From: Segatella copri
GTDB lineage: Bacteria > Bacteroidota > Bacteroidia > Bacteroidales > Bacteroidaceae
Assembly (NCBI RefSeq): GCF_009494395.1
Contig: NZ_VZCB01000011.1
Location: 1 to 64,000, forward strand
Reading direction: 5' to 3'
DNA length: 64,000 bases
This document shows, piece by piece, positions 9,347 to 19,965 of the stretch (the first letter of the stretch is position 1; each line of letters begins with the position of its first letter). The position numbers and the translations under genes are program-made. Below the pieces are notes generated by a model. That model saw only the letters and a program-made list of their open reading frames with translations, made no database searches and had not been told where the DNA came from.

Positions 9347-9703
9347 TTATTCCTCTTTCTCTGCATTATAGAGAGCAATGTCGCCTCGCTCGCCGGTTCT
9401 GATTCGAACGGTATCCAATACAGGAATCACGAAGATTCGACCATCTCCAACTTCACCGGTCTGTGCTGCACCCTGGATGGCTGCGATGGTTGGTTCCACA
9501 TTCTTGTCCCGAACCACGATGTTCAGGAGCACACGCTCGATGCTGCTGGTATCGTACATCACACCACGGTAAATGCGAGCCTGGCGCATTTTTCCCTCTC
9601 CTCTTACATTATAATAAGAGAACCACTCAATGTCGGCTGCTAAAAGCGCCTTCTTGACATCTTCGAATCTAGACTTACGGATAATTGCCTCAATCTTCTT
9701 CAT
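9347..9703 (-). CDS. glnK: Nitrogen regulatory protein P-II (GlnK/GlnB)
   Basis: PII proteins sense 2-oxoglutarate and ATP/ADP and control AmtB and glutamine synthetase. The 118-residue product begins MKKIEAIIRKSRFEDVKKAL and has the T-loop with its tyrosine (YRGVMYD). The C-terminal signature GEVGDGRIFVIPV is followed by the RTGERGD ATP-binding loop. The T-loop start (VRGEGKMRQARI) differs from the enterobacterial GRQKGHTEL type, as is common in Bacteroidota PII. Being directly upstream of amtB, GlnK is the best name. Confidence 0.93.
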   Translation of the reverse strand: MKKIEAIIRKSRFEDVKKALLAADIEWFSYYNVRGEGKMRQARIYRGVMYDTSSIERVLLNIVVRDKNVEPTIAAIQGAAQTGEVGDGRIFVIPVLDTVRIRTGERGDIALYNAEKEE

Positions 9704-10007
9704 AATCCTTTAATAATTAATAATGTGTTAATACCTTTATTGATTGTCTCTACTGAAAACTGATTTTCATTGGTTGTTATTACTTTTCATCTATTTCTTA
9801 ACACAATGTTCGTTTTCGGCTGCAAAATTAATACATTTTGTTAGTATTTTAAAGAAATTCAATACATTTCGTTTCTATTTTTCTCCCGAAATTTTAAATT
9901 TATCCAACCAAACTGTTTTCTTCTTACATATTGTAATCTGCAAACGGTTATTGCATTACAAATTGTAAGAGAGCAAAAAATATCCACTATTTAATGTATG
10001 CTTTTTC
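9704..10007. other. Divergent intergenic region glnK/dapF
   Basis: No gene is supported here. The region is AT-rich and should hold the glnK-amtB promoter; a weak TAATTTTG on the minus strand at 9823-9830 is the only candidate I see. A short open frame at 9744-9968 has no start context or recognisable product. Confidence 0.4.
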
Positions 10008-10038
10008 TTGCATATTTCAACATATAGTCGTACCTTTG
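10008..10038 (+). promoter_or_regulatory. Promoter of dapF-dapL
   Basis: TTG at 10008-10010 and TACCTTTG at 10031-10038 are separated by 20 bp, which matches the Bacteroidota primary sigma factor consensus. The promoter lies about 120 nt before the dapF ATG, leaving a long leader. Confidence 0.6.
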
Positions 10039-10158
10039 CAACCGAAATCAAACAAATAGTCATCGAAAGTATCGATTGATTAGCAAAAAGTCAAATCTCA
10101 ACAAGAGACAAGACGTGAGAGATAAAAGAAGAAATTCAAACTTAAAGGACAACGCAAT

Positions 10159-10998
10159 ATGAAAGAAACAGTTCATTTCACCAAGATGCAGGGAGCGGGT
10201 AATGACTACATTTATGTAGACACCGAACAGTATAACATCCCTGACCCAGAGAAGGCAGCCATTGCCTGGAGTGCTTATCACACGGGCATAGGAAGCGATG
10301 GACTGGTTCTCATCGGTAAACCGCATGACGCCAGACGAGCCGACTACTCCATGCGTATCTTCAATGCCGATGGTTCAGAAGCGATGATGTGCGGCAATGC
10401 AAGCCGATGCATCGGAAAATATCTCTACGAAAAGGGATTGACGAGAAAAGACACCATCCGACTGGAAACCCTTTCGGGTGTCAAGATATTGAGATTGCAC
10501 ATTCAGAAAAACACGAAAACCGTGGAATCGGTGACTGTGGACATGCTGAAACCGATATTGGAAAATCCTGAGCAATTCATCGGTCCTTCAACGCTGGAAG
10601 CTGACGGAAGGACATTTGAAGGAACTTACGTATGTATGGGAAATCCACATTTTGTAACCTTTGTGGAGGACATCGACACCATCGACATCGCCCATTACGG
10701 TAAGATTCTGGAAAGAGACAAGGCTTTTCCTCAGCGCTGCAACATCGAATTCGCACAAGTGACAGATACAGACGTCATAAGAACTAGAGTTTGGGAAAGG
10801 GGAAGCGGAATAACAATGGCTTGCGGAACAGGAGCCTGTGCTACTGCCGTAGCCGCAGCCCTGACCAAGCGTACTGGCAGAAAAAGCAGTATCGTGATGG
10901 ATGGCGGAACTCTCCAGATAGAACACAGTGAGGCTGACGATCATGTCTACATGACGGGACCTGCAGCCTTCTCATTCGAAGGAGAAATTGAATTATAA
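10159..10998 (+). CDS. dapF: Diaminopimelate epimerase DapF
   Basis: DapF converts LL- to meso-diaminopimelate without a cofactor, for peptidoglycan and lysine. The 279-residue product starts [18 protein letters not shown] ([15 protein letters not shown]). It has both catalytic cysteines, in [10 protein letters not shown] (about residue 77) and ACGTGACATA (about residue 224), plus the GNPHFV substrate loop. dapL follows 64 nt downstream, and its product LL-DAP is the DapF substrate, so the two genes form a two-step operon. Confidence 0.96.
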   Translation: MKETVHFTKMQGAGNDYIYVDTEQYNIPDPEKAAIAWSAYHTGIGSDGLVLIGKPHDARRADYSMRIFNADGSEAMMCGNASRCIGKYLYEKGLTRKDTIRLETLSGVKILRLHIQKNTKTVESVTVDMLKPILENPEQFIGPSTLEADGRTFEGTYVCMGNPHFVTFVEDIDTIDIAHYGKILERDKAFPQRCNIEFAQVTDTDVIRTRVWERGSGITMACGTGACATAVAAALTKRTGRKSSIVMDGGTLQIEHSEADDHVYMTGPAAFSFEGEIEL

Positions 10999-11062
10999 AT
11001 AAGAGCAAACTTAAATAATAATAAGGTCGATAAAAAGACCGCAATAAAAGGAGAAACGAAAT

Positions 11063-12295
11063 ATGGCATTAGTTAATGAACATTTCCTGAAGTTGGCAAG
11101 CAATTACCTGTTCGCCGACATCGCAAAGAAGGTAACAGCCTACAAGATTGCACATCCAAAGCAGCGTGTAATCAGTCTGGGCATCGGTGATGTAACCCAG
11201 CCTCTCTGCCCTGCCGTCATCAAGGCAATGCACAAGGCTGTAGACGAGATGGCTGTGCAGGCTTCCTTCCGAGGCTACGGTCCGGAGCGAGGCTACGACT
11301 TCCTCCGCGAGGCTATCATCAAGAACGACTTCCTGCCCCGTGGCATTCATCTCGATGCCAACGAGGTCTTCGTAAACGATGGAGCCAAGAGCGATACGGG
11401 AAATATCCAGGAGATTTTGAGATGGGATAACAACATCGGCGTTACCGACCCGATTTATCCGGTTTATATAGATTCTAACGTGATGATAGGTAGAGCGGGA
11501 ATCTTTGAGAATGGCAAGTGGAGTAACGTAACCTACATGCCTTGCGATGAGAGCGATGACTTCATCCCTCAGATTCCTGACCACCGTGTGGATATGATTT
11601 ACCTCTGCTATCCAAACAACCCTACGGGTACGGTCATCTCGAAGGAGGAACTCAGAAAATGGGTAAACTACGCTATCAAGAACGAGAGCATCATCCTCTA
11701 TGATGCAGCCTACGAGGCATATATCACCGACCCGGAAATTCCTCATTCTATCTACGAAATCCGTGGAGCCAGAAAGGTGGCAATAGAATTCCACAGCTAT
11801 TCGAAGACTGCCGGTTTCACCGGTGTGCGTTGTGGTTACACCATCGTTCCAAAGGAACTGAAGGCAAAGACACTGGCCGGCGAGGAAGTGGCATTGAACC
11901 CTATCTGGGACCGCCGCCAGTGCACCAAGTTCAATGGTACCAGCTATATCAGCCAGCGTGCTGCCGAAGCCATCTACACCCCTGAGGGCAAGGAACAGGT
12001 GAAGGCAACCATCAATTACTATATGGAGAATGCCCACTTCATGAGAGCAGAACTCCAGAAACTCGGCTTGAGAGTATATGGCGGTGAGAATGCACCTTAT
12101 CTCTGGGTGAAGACGCCAAACAATACACCTAGCTGGAAATTCTTCGAAGAGATGCTTTATGGTGCCAGCGTAGTCTGCACCCCTGGTGTCGGCTTCGGTC
12201 CATCAGGCGAAGGCTACATCCGACTCACCGCCTTCGGCGAGCATGAGGACTGCAAGGAAGCCATGGAGAGAATTGCCAAATGGCTGGGAAAATAG
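11063..12295 (+). CDS. dapL: LL-diaminopimelate aminotransferase DapL
   Basis: DapL makes LL-DAP directly from tetrahydrodipicolinate and glutamate using PLP, bypassing the succinylase route. The 410-residue product matches the family in length and opening (VNEHFLKLASNYLFADIAKK). It carries the PLP lysine in SYSKTAGFTG (about residue 253), the LCYPNNPTGT motif and the C-terminal RLTAFG. It follows dapF on the same strand. A second meso-DAP route (ddh, 41672) is present in the same window. Confidence 0.96.
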   Translation: MALVNEHFLKLASNYLFADIAKKVTAYKIAHPKQRVISLGIGDVTQPLCPAVIKAMHKAVDEMAVQASFRGYGPERGYDFLREAIIKNDFLPRGIHLDANEVFVNDGAKSDTGNIQEILRWDNNIGVTDPIYPVYIDSNVMIGRAGIFENGKWSNVTYMPCDESDDFIPQIPDHRVDMIYLCYPNNPTGTVISKEELRKWVNYAIKNESIILYDAAYEAYITDPEIPHSIYEIRGARKVAIEFHSYSKTAGFTGVRCGYTIVPKELKAKTLAGEEVALNPIWDRRQCTKFNGTSYISQRAAEAIYTPEGKEQVKATINYYMENAHFMRAELQKLGLRVYGGENAPYLWVKTPNNTPSWKFFEEMLYGASVVCTPGVGFGPSGEGYIRLTAFGEHEDCKEAMERIAKWLGK

Positions 12296-12300
12296 ATTAA

Positions 12301-12458
12301 GTGAAAAACGAAGAGTGAAGAGTGAAGAATTCTATAGCTTTCTTGCTTGAATCTCTCGTGACTCACATAAAACATAAAGATAAGAACAATATGTAAAACG
12401 AAGAAAAGAACAAGAGAGAGGCAAATGAATTCATCACTCTTCGTTCTTCACTCTTCAC
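12301..12458. repeat. Inverted GAAGAGTGAAG-type repeat before glnN
   Basis: A 32-nt block at 12301-12332 recurs in inverted form at 12427-12458. The innermost 16 nt (ending or starting with GAATTC) match at 15 positions. A third copy of this motif is at about 30735-30770, so it is a dispersed repeat. The pair could fold the leader between dapL and glnN into a long hairpin with a loop of about 95 nt. Confidence 0.6.
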
Positions 12459-12475
12459 TAAAAATAATATAAGGT

Positions 12476-14665
12476 ATGAGCAACTTAAGATTTGAAGCTG
12501 TTTCAGAGGCTTCCAAGAGAAAGCCTGTTGAGGTAACCGCTCCTAGCGAGCGACCAAGTGAATTCTTCGGAAAGAAGGTATTCAACCGACAGAAGATGTA
12601 CAAGTATCTCCCTGCAGATGTCTATGAGAAACTGGTAGATGTCATCGACAACGGAGCTCGTCTCGACCGTAACATCGCCAACGCCGTCGCCAAAGGCATC
12701 AAGCAGTGGGCTGACGAGAATGGCGTAACCCACTACACTCACTGGTTCCAGCCATTGACAGAAGGTACTGCCGAGAAGCACGATGCCTTCATCGAGCATG
12801 ATGGCAAGGGTGGTATGATCGAGGAATTTTCAGGTAAGTTGCTCGTTCAGCAGGAGCCTGATGCTTCTTCTTTCCCATCTGGCGGTATCCGCTCTACCTT
12901 CGAGGCACGCGGTTATTCTGCATGGGATCCAACATCGCCTGTATTCATCATCGACGATACACTCTGTATCCCTACAGTCTTCATCTCTTATACAGGTGAG
13001 GCTCTCGACTATAAAGCTCCATTGCTCCGTTCATTGCACGCTGTAAACGTAGCAGCTACAGAGGTTTGCCACTACTTCAACCCTGATGTCAAGAAAGTTA
13101 TTTCCAATCTCGGTTGGGAGCAGGAGTACTTCCTGGTAGATGAAAGCTTGTATGCTGCACGTCCTGACCTGATGCTGACAGGTCGCACCCTGATGGGTCA
13201 TGATTCTGCCAAGAACCAGCAGATGGACGACCACTACTTCGGTGCCATCCCTGAGCGTGTTCAGGCATTCATGAAGGATTTGGAAATCCAGGCTCTTGAG
13301 CTCGGTATTCCTTGCAAGACCCGTCACAACGAGGTAGCACCAAACCAGTTTGAGTTGGCACCTATCTTCGAGGAGACCAACCTTGCCGTTGACCACAACA
13401 TGCTCCTGATGAGCTTGATGAAGAAGGTGGCTCGCCATCACGGTTTCCGCGTACTTCTCCATGAGAAGCCATTCGCAGGCATCAATGGTTCAGGTAAGCA
13501 CAACAACTGGAGTCTGGCTACTGATACCGGCATCCTGCTCCATGGTCCTGGCAAGACACCAGAGGATAACCTCCGTTTCGTAGTCTTCATCACAGAGACT
13601 TTGATGGGTGTATACAAGCACAATGGCTTGCTCAAGGCTTCTATCATGAGCGCAACCAATGCGCATCGTCTGGGCGCCAACGAGGCACCTCCAGCAATCA
13701 TCTCTTCATTCCTCGGCAAGCAGTTGACCGACCTTCTCGAGCACATTGAGAAAGCCGACAAGAAGGATCTCTTCACCGTGGCTGGCAAGCAGGGCATGAA
13801 GTTGGATATCCCAGAGATTCCAGAGTTGATGATTGATAACACCGACCGTAACCGTACTTCTCCATTCGCCTTCACCGGTAACCGTTTCGAGTTCCGTGCC
13901 GTAGGTTCTGAGGCTAACTGTGCATCAGCGATGATCGTATTGAACACAGCTGTAGCTGAGGCTTTGACCGACTTCAAGAAGCGTGTGGATGAGTTGATTG
14001 CCAAGGGTGAGGATAAGACATCTGCCATCATCGATATCGTTCGTCAGGATTTGAAGACCTGCAAGCCAATCCGTTTCGATGGTAATGGTTACTCAGATGA
14101 GTGGGTAGAGGAAGCTGCCAAGCGTGGTCTGGACTGCGAGAAGAGTTGTCCAAAGATTTTCGAGCGTTATCTCGACCCTGCCTCTATCAAGATGTTCGAG
14201 GATATGGGTGTCATGAAGAAGAACGAGTTGGAAGCCCGTAACGAGGTGAAATGGGAGACCTACACCAAGAAGATTCAGATTGAGGCTCGTGTAATGGGTG
14301 ACTTGAGCATGAACCACATCATCCCTGTGGCTACTCACTATCAGAGTCAGTTGGCTAAGAATGTGGAGAACATGATTGACATCTTCGGTGACGAGGAAGG
14401 CAAGAAATTGACTGCCCGCAACATCAATATCATCAAGAAGATTGCCGAGCGCACTCAGATCATCGAGACCGGTGTTGAGGAATTGGTAAATGCCCGCAAG
14501 GTAGCCAACAAAATTGAGAACGAGCACGATAAGGCTATTGCTTATCATGACACAGTAGCTCCAAAGATGGAGGAAATCCGTTATCAGATTGATAAGTTGG
14601 AGTTGACAGTAGCCGATGAGCTCTGGACCTTGCCTAAGTATCGTGAACTTCTCTTCATCAGATAA
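12476..14665 (+). CDS. glnN: Glutamine synthetase type III
   Basis: GlnN condenses ammonium and glutamate to glutamine with ATP. The 729-residue length and the opening SNLRFEAVSEASKRKPVEV are typical of the large hexameric/dodecameric type III enzymes of Bacteroidota. Visible motifs include the FPSGGIRSTFEARGYSAWDP region, ETCHYF-like VCHYFNPDV, the glutamate-binding GINGSGKHNNWSL and the NRTSPFAFTGNRFEFRAVGS block near residue 460. It lies 180 nt behind dapL and is probably transcribed with it or from its own leader. A terminator follows at 14805-14840. Confidence 0.96.
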   Translation: MSNLRFEAVSEASKRKPVEVTAPSERPSEFFGKKVFNRQKMYKYLPADVYEKLVDVIDNGARLDRNIANAVAKGIKQWADENGVTHYTHWFQPLTEGTAEKHDAFIEHDGKGGMIEEFSGKLLVQQEPDASSFPSGGIRSTFEARGYSAWDPTSPVFIIDDTLCIPTVFISYTGEALDYKAPLLRSLHAVNVAATEVCHYFNPDVKKVISNLGWEQEYFLVDESLYAARPDLMLTGRTLMGHDSAKNQQMDDHYFGAIPERVQAFMKDLEIQALELGIPCKTRHNEVAPNQFELAPIFEETNLAVDHNMLLMSLMKKVARHHGFRVLLHEKPFAGINGSGKHNNWSLATDTGILLHGPGKTPEDNLRFVVFITETLMGVYKHNGLLKASIMSATNAHRLGANEAPPAIISSFLGKQLTDLLEHIEKADKKDLFTVAGKQGMKLDIPEIPELMIDNTDRNRTSPFAFTGNRFEFRAVGSEANCASAMIVLNTAVAEALTDFKKRVDELIAKGEDKTSAIIDIVRQDLKTCKPIRFDGNGYSDEWVEEAAKRGLDCEKSCPKIFERYLDPASIKMFEDMGVMKKNELEARNEVKWETYTKKIQIEARVMGDLSMNHIIPVATHYQSQLAKNVENMIDIFGDEEGKKLTARNINIIKKIAERTQIIETGVEELVNARKVANKIENEHDKAIAYHDTVAPKMEEIRYQIDKLELTVADELWTLPKYRELLFIR

Positions 14666-14804
14666 TAAGCAATTTTCTGGTTTAATTATAAGTTATAGTT
14701 TTCGTTTAAGAAAAAGAAAACGCAAAAGCTCTAAAAGAGCTACTCTTCATCAGATATAACAAAGAACGATCAATCTATTTCTTTTATTGGTTGTTTAAGT
14801 TTGC

Positions 14805-14840
14805 GCGGAGTGTGGTTGTGAAATCACGCTCCGCTTTTTT
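14805..14840 (+). terminator. Terminator after glnN
   Basis: GCGGAGTGTGGTT pairs with AATCACGCTCCGC (some G-U pairs) around a short loop and is followed by TTTTTT. Confidence 0.7.
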
Positions 14841-14922
14841 GTATTCTAATTTACATACTCTTTTGGTCAAACCAGACTGCCAAGAATAAGATGACGGGTA
14901 GAATAAATATTTGCATTTATGC

Positions 14923-14953
14923 TTGGCTAATTCAGATTTTCTTCGTACCTTAG
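14923..14953 (+). promoter_or_regulatory. Promoter of the AAA/PD-(D/E)XK gene
   Basis: TTG at 14923-14925, a 20-bp spacer and TACCTTAG at 14946-14953 fit the Bacteroidota promoter with one mismatch. The ATG is at 14982. Confidence 0.55.
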
Positions 14954-14981
14954 CAGCGCAAAACGTAAAGAGCGTAAGAAT

Positions 14982-16547
14982 ATGGCAAAAATAGTAAATA
15001 AATATCCTGTAGGAATTCAGACCTTTGAAGAAATCCGCGAGAAAAATTATCTCTATGTAGATAAGACCAAATACATCGTGGATTTTAGAGAAAAAGGAAT
15101 GAAATATGTCTTTCTGAGTCGTCCAAGACGATTCGGCAAATCGCTTTTTGCCTCTACCCTCCAAGCCTATTTCGAGGGAAGAAAGGAACTTTTCGAGGGA
15201 TTAGCCATTGCAGATTATGAAAAGGATTGGGTGAAGCATCCTGTATTTCATTTCGACTTGAGCGGTGCCAAACACATGAGCATAGAGCAACTGGAAAGAT
15301 ACCTGGCTGATATGCTTGAAGAGCAGGAGACCATCTGGGGCTACAAGACTCATCAGGTGGATGCAAACCTCCGCCTAAAAGACCTAGTGAAGAAAGCTTA
15401 CGAGAAGACAGGCGAAAAGGCTGTAGTCATCATCGATGAATACGATGCCCCTTTGCTGGACGTAGTGCATGAAAAAGAAAATCTGCAACCGCTCCGCCGC
15501 ATCATGCAGAACTTCTACAGTCCGCTGAAGATGCTCGACCCATACCTGGAGTTCACTTTCATCACGGGTATCACCAAGTTCTCGCAACTCAGCATTTTCA
15601 GCGAGCTCAACAACCTCGACAATATCAGTCTGTTTGACCAATATTCGGCAATCTGCGGTATCAGCAAGACCGAGCTTATCACGCAGATGAAACCGGACAT
15701 CGAGGCTATGGGGGAAGCACTGAATATGACGTATGAGGAGTGCCTGGCAGAACTGACGCAATTCTATGACGGATATCATTTCAGCAAGAATTCTGAAGAT
15801 ATTTTCAATCCGTTCAGTCTGGTAAAGGCTTTGAATGCTCGGGATATTGCTCCTTACTGGTTTGGTTCCGGTACACCGTCCTTCCTCTTGAAGCTCTTGG
15901 ATAAGTATCATGTCAATCTTTCTACATTGGAAAGTCAGGAGGCAGTATTGAGTTCCTTCGACCAATCTACAGAGGAAATGACGGATGCCTTGCCATTGCT
16001 TTACCAGAGCGGCTATCTGACCATCAAGAAATATGAACCGATGTTTCAGGAATATACGCTGGGCATTCCAAACAAGGAGGTACGCAACGGACTGCTAAAC
16101 TCATTGATTCCCCATTATGTGAATCCTCGCCGTTCCGACAACAATGCCTTCCTTTTGGGGTTCTGCAAGGCGGTTTACCGGAATGATATCGAGGCGGCAC
16201 TGGAGCACATGCGCACCTATATGGCTACGATACCATACGATCTGGAGAATCACAGCGAGAAGCATTATCAGACTATCTTCTATCTGATGTTCAGTTTCCT
16301 CAACATCTATATCCGTACGGAAGTGAAGAGCGCCATCGGCAGGGCTGATGCTGTAATGCACATGCCAGATACGATATACGTCTTCGAACTGAAGGTAGAT
16401 AAGAGTGCAGAAGAAGCTTTGGCTCAGATAGACGAAAAAGGCTACATGTTGCCTTATCATTCTGAAGGTAAGCGACTGGTTAAAATCGGTATCAGCTTCG
16501 ACAGTACCCAGAGAACTATCAGAGATTGGAAAATCAAGGAAGAATAA
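14982..16547 (+). CDS. AAA-ATPase-like protein with PD-(D/E)XK nuclease domain (DUF1703 type)
   Basis: This 521-residue protein belongs to a family very expanded in Bacteroidota. An N-terminal AAA-ATPase-like domain (PF09820 type; about residues 5-280) starts with [22 protein letters not shown] and has the degenerate P-loop [11 protein letters not shown] and a Walker-B-like [13 protein letters not shown]-terminal PD-(D/E)XK nuclease-like domain (PF08011 type) has [10 protein letters not shown] and [18 protein letters not shown]. The function is unknown; roles in mobile-element biology or defence have been suggested for such domain pairs. It stands alone with its own promoter. Confidence 0.85.
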   Translation: MAKIVNKYPVGIQTFEEIREKNYLYVDKTKYIVDFREKGMKYVFLSRPRRFGKSLFASTLQAYFEGRKELFEGLAIADYEKDWVKHPVFHFDLSGAKHMSIEQLERYLADMLEEQETIWGYKTHQVDANLRLKDLVKKAYEKTGEKAVVIIDEYDAPLLDVVHEKENLQPLRRIMQNFYSPLKMLDPYLEFTFITGITKFSQLSIFSELNNLDNISLFDQYSAICGISKTELITQMKPDIEAMGEALNMTYEECLAELTQFYDGYHFSKNSEDIFNPFSLVKALNARDIAPYWFGSGTPSFLLKLLDKYHVNLSTLESQEAVLSSFDQSTEEMTDALPLLYQSGYLTIKKYEPMFQEYTLGIPNKEVRNGLLNSLIPHYVNPRRSDNNAFLLGFCKAVYRNDIEAALEHMRTYMATIPYDLENHSEKHYQTIFYLMFSFLNIYIRTEVKSAIGRADAVMHMPDTIYVFELKVDKSAEEALAQIDEKGYMLPYHSEGKRLVKIGISFDSTQRTIRDWKIKEE

Positions 16548-16599
16548 ACATAGAATAAACAAGTACTTTCAATCTTAAGTTACCGAATGGTGAACAGCG

Positions 16600-16799
16600 G
16601 GGTGAACACTTGCCCTAAGTATTCACCTTTTCGGCTTCGGGGTGAACCCTAGTAAAAAGAACTTTGTATATACAGCGCATGCTAGAAATATAAGAGTCTA
16701 GATTATAATGGGTTATGGGGTATATTTAACACATTATTAACGCTAAAGGTTGGCATCGGGGTTCACCCTTCACCGACTTCATCGCCAAGTGTTCACCCT
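16600..16799. repeat. Nested inverted repeats in the gap after the AAA gene
   Basis: The outer arms are a 12-nt GGGTGAACACTT at 16600-16611 and its complement AAGTGTTCACCC at 16788-16799. Inner arms of 10 nt lie at 16640-16649 and 16759-16768. The 493-nt gap 16548-17040 has no supportable gene. The nested symmetry suggests a hairpin-forming repeat or a remnant of a mobile element. Confidence 0.6.
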
Positions 16800-16905
16800 C
16801 ACTCTTATTTAGAGAACGTTGCAAACAACAGCAAGCCCCAGCAGAATACCGCCCCCGACCTGCCCTTCTAGGGGTGGGTAGGGTAAGTCTGGCGTAAACA
16901 AGATA

Positions 16906-16971
16906 GTTACGATAGCTAAGTATCATGGTTACGATGGCTAAGTATCATGGTTACGATGGCTAAGTATCATA
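16906..16971. repeat. Three tandem copies of a 22-bp unit
   Basis: Units at 16906-16927, 16928-16949 and 16950-16971 share GTTACGAT.GCTAAGTATCAT, with one internal difference in the first copy and one at the end of the last. There are no spacers, so this is not a CRISPR array. Confidence 0.85.
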
Positions 16972-17040
16972 CTTATGATATGCATGAGTTGGGCTTCAAT
17001 TTTCTGTACCCTCTGCTACATGCTGCTCATCAGAATTTGA

Positions 17041-17787
17041 TTATACGCATTTCTCCATCAACACAAAGGTGATGAAACCCAGGAGAAGAGCGTAGGTGGC
17101 TTGCTTCTGAAAGCCATGGGCATGGGTTTCAGGAATCATCTCATCGCTCGTTACATAGAGCATGGCGCCACCGGCAAAGCCCAACATCACGGGGAGGAAG
17201 GTGGAAGAGGCTGAACCCAAACCGAAACCCAACAGAATGCCTACCACTTCGAGCAGGGCGATGAAAATGGAAATGAAAAAGGTGCGAGCAGCAGAAACGC
17301 CTGCCATCATCAAAGGAGCGATGATGACCATTCCCTCGGGGATGTTCTGCAGGGCGATGCCGAAGGAAACGCCCCACTCCGTTGCACCTTCTGCTGAGCA
17401 GACGCTCACACCTGCTGCCATGCCCTCGGGCAGTTTGTGCAGGGCTATCGCCATCACGAAAAGCATCACATGACTGAGCCTGGCATTGTTGCGATGCTCC
17501 TCGGGATCGAGTCCCGTGATATGATGAAGATGGGGAGTCACCAGGTCTAGCACGTTCAGGAACAGGGCGCCTGCCATCACACCGATTACTACCAGCCACC
17601 AAAGTCCGGTCTGTTCGAAGGCTGGCACTATCAGTCCCAGCGTGGAAGCAGCCAGCATGATTCCGGCACAATATCCCAACACGGCATCATTCCATTTATG
17701 GGGCAACTCCTTGACGAAGAAACCCAGAATGGCACCGATAATGGTGGCACCACAAAGTCCGGCAGCACTAATCAATACGTTTGTCAT
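17041..17787 (-). CDS. ZIP-family divalent metal transporter
   Basis: The 248-residue product has about eight hydrophobic segments and the two metal-site motifs of ZIP proteins: HKLPEGMAAG in TM4 and ALQNIPEGMVI in TM5. A histidine-containing loop (DLVTPHLHHITGLDPEEHRN) lies between TM3 and TM4. ZIP proteins import zinc, iron or manganese across the inner membrane; the substrate cannot be told from the sequence. It resembles the ZupT/gufA group in length. It stands alone; no metal-regulated operator was recognised. Confidence 0.92.
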   Translation of the reverse strand: MTNVLISAAGLCGATIIGAILGFFVKELPHKWNDAVLGYCAGIMLAASTLGLIVPAFEQTGLWWLVVIGVMAGALFLNVLDLVTPHLHHITGLDPEEHRNNARLSHVMLFVMAIALHKLPEGMAAGVSVCSAEGATEWGVSFGIALQNIPEGMVIIAPLMMAGVSAARTFFISIFIALLEVVGILLGFGLGSASSTFLPVMLGFAGGAMLYVTSDEMIPETHAHGFQKQATYALLLGFITFVLMEKCV

Positions 17788-17869
17788 TGCATTCTTTTTG
17801 TTTTTAACCTATAAAATATACCGAAGTTATCAGTAAAGTATGTGAAGATGCAGATACATCATAGAAGAT

Positions 17870-17905
17870 AAAAAAGCATGGACAACCCTCACGGTCATCC
17901 ATGCC
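17870..17905 (-). terminator. Terminator after enolase
   Basis: On the minus strand GCATGGATGACC pairs with GGTTGTCCATGC (two G-U pairs), followed by TTTTTT. It lies 60 nt beyond the eno stop. Confidence 0.75.
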
Positions 17906-17964
17906 CATCTATTTCGTATCTGATCTATTCTATATTACATGTGTATAGTCATGGTGAAATTGGT

Positions 17965-19284
<1,320 letters not shown>

Positions 19285-19313
19285 TTAATTACATTAAACA
19301 TTTTTTCCGAGTG

Positions 19314-19345
19314 CAAATTTAGGTATTATCTGACAAACCACCAAA
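19314..19345 (-). promoter_or_regulatory. Promoter of eno
   Basis: On the minus strand TTTG (19342-19345) and TAAATTTG (19314-19321) are separated by exactly 20 bp, a perfect Bacteroidota promoter about 42 nt before the eno ATG. Confidence 0.75.
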
Positions 19346-19417
19346 TTTCGGGCATCATCAAAACTAGGTATTTGCCAAGAAATACCTACTTATAAGTATG
19401 CAGTAAATCACCATTTA

Positions 19418-19954
19418 TCACTTCCCCGTCACTTTCCCGATTATCTCCTCGAAATCTTCCTTCTGCATGGCGCCCATCTGCATAGTGGGATTGCCCTTCA
19501 TCGGGATGAAGAGGAAGGTAGGGATGCTGCGGATGCCGAAGACGGAAGCCAGTTCTGGCTCCTGATCAATATCCACCTTATAGAAATCAACCTTGCCGGC
19601 ATATTTCCCGGCAAGAGATTCTACCATGGGAGCCATCATCTTGCAAGGTCCACACCAGGTGGCATAGAAATCGATAATGGCAGGACGGGAGCCTGCAAAC
19701 ACCCACTCATCGGGATGAGACTCGTAATCCATGATCTTCTTCCTGAAATCGGAAGCAGTAAGGGATTGTACCTTTCCAACAGAAGCAGACTGATTACTAC
19801 TGCCAGCTACTGACTGACCAACCTTCTCAGCCATACTCTCAGACTCAACACGAGAAGGCAGTCCCTTTGAGCCGCCTTCCTGTTTCTTGTTATTTTGCGA
19901 ACATCCCATAAAGGCTAAAGCCATCATGGCATATAAACAAACATTTTTCTTCAT
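19418..19954 (-). CDS. Thioredoxin-fold lipoprotein
   Basis: The 178-residue product begins with a lipoprotein signal peptide (lipobox LAFMGC, cysteine near residue 17). After a linker of about 60 residues comes a thioredoxin domain with the active site WCGPCKMM and the cis-proline segment RSIPTFLF. It probably acts as a disulfide reductase or isomerase anchored in the periplasm. I chose the ATG at 19952-19954 because the lipobox then sits correctly; an upstream frame to 20026 lies inside the neighbouring gene. It starts 11 nt after the alpha/beta hydrolase stop, so the two are co-transcribed. Confidence 0.9.
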   Translation of the reverse strand: MKKNVCLYAMMALAFMGCSQNNKKQEGGSKGLPSRVESESMAEKVGQSVAGSSNQSASVGKVQSLTASDFRKKIMDYESHPDEWVFAGSRPAIIDFYATWCGPCKMMAPMVESLAGKYAGKVDFYKVDIDQEPELASVFGIRSIPTFLFIPMKGNPTMQMGAMQKEDFEEIIGKVTGK

Positions 19955-19965
19955 TTTTTTTAAAA

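Noticed and set aside
9744..9968. Small gene between glnK and dapF
   Set aside because: The 74-codon AT-rich frame has no ribosome binding site or known product and overlaps the expected promoter region.
15154..16562. Antisense frames within the AAA/PD-(D/E)XK gene
   Set aside because: They are shadows of a conserved coding region and show no family features.
16906..16971. Possible CRISPR array
   Set aside because: The units are directly adjacent with no spacers. No other regularly spaced repeats were found in the window, so the array of the I-C system must lie elsewhere.
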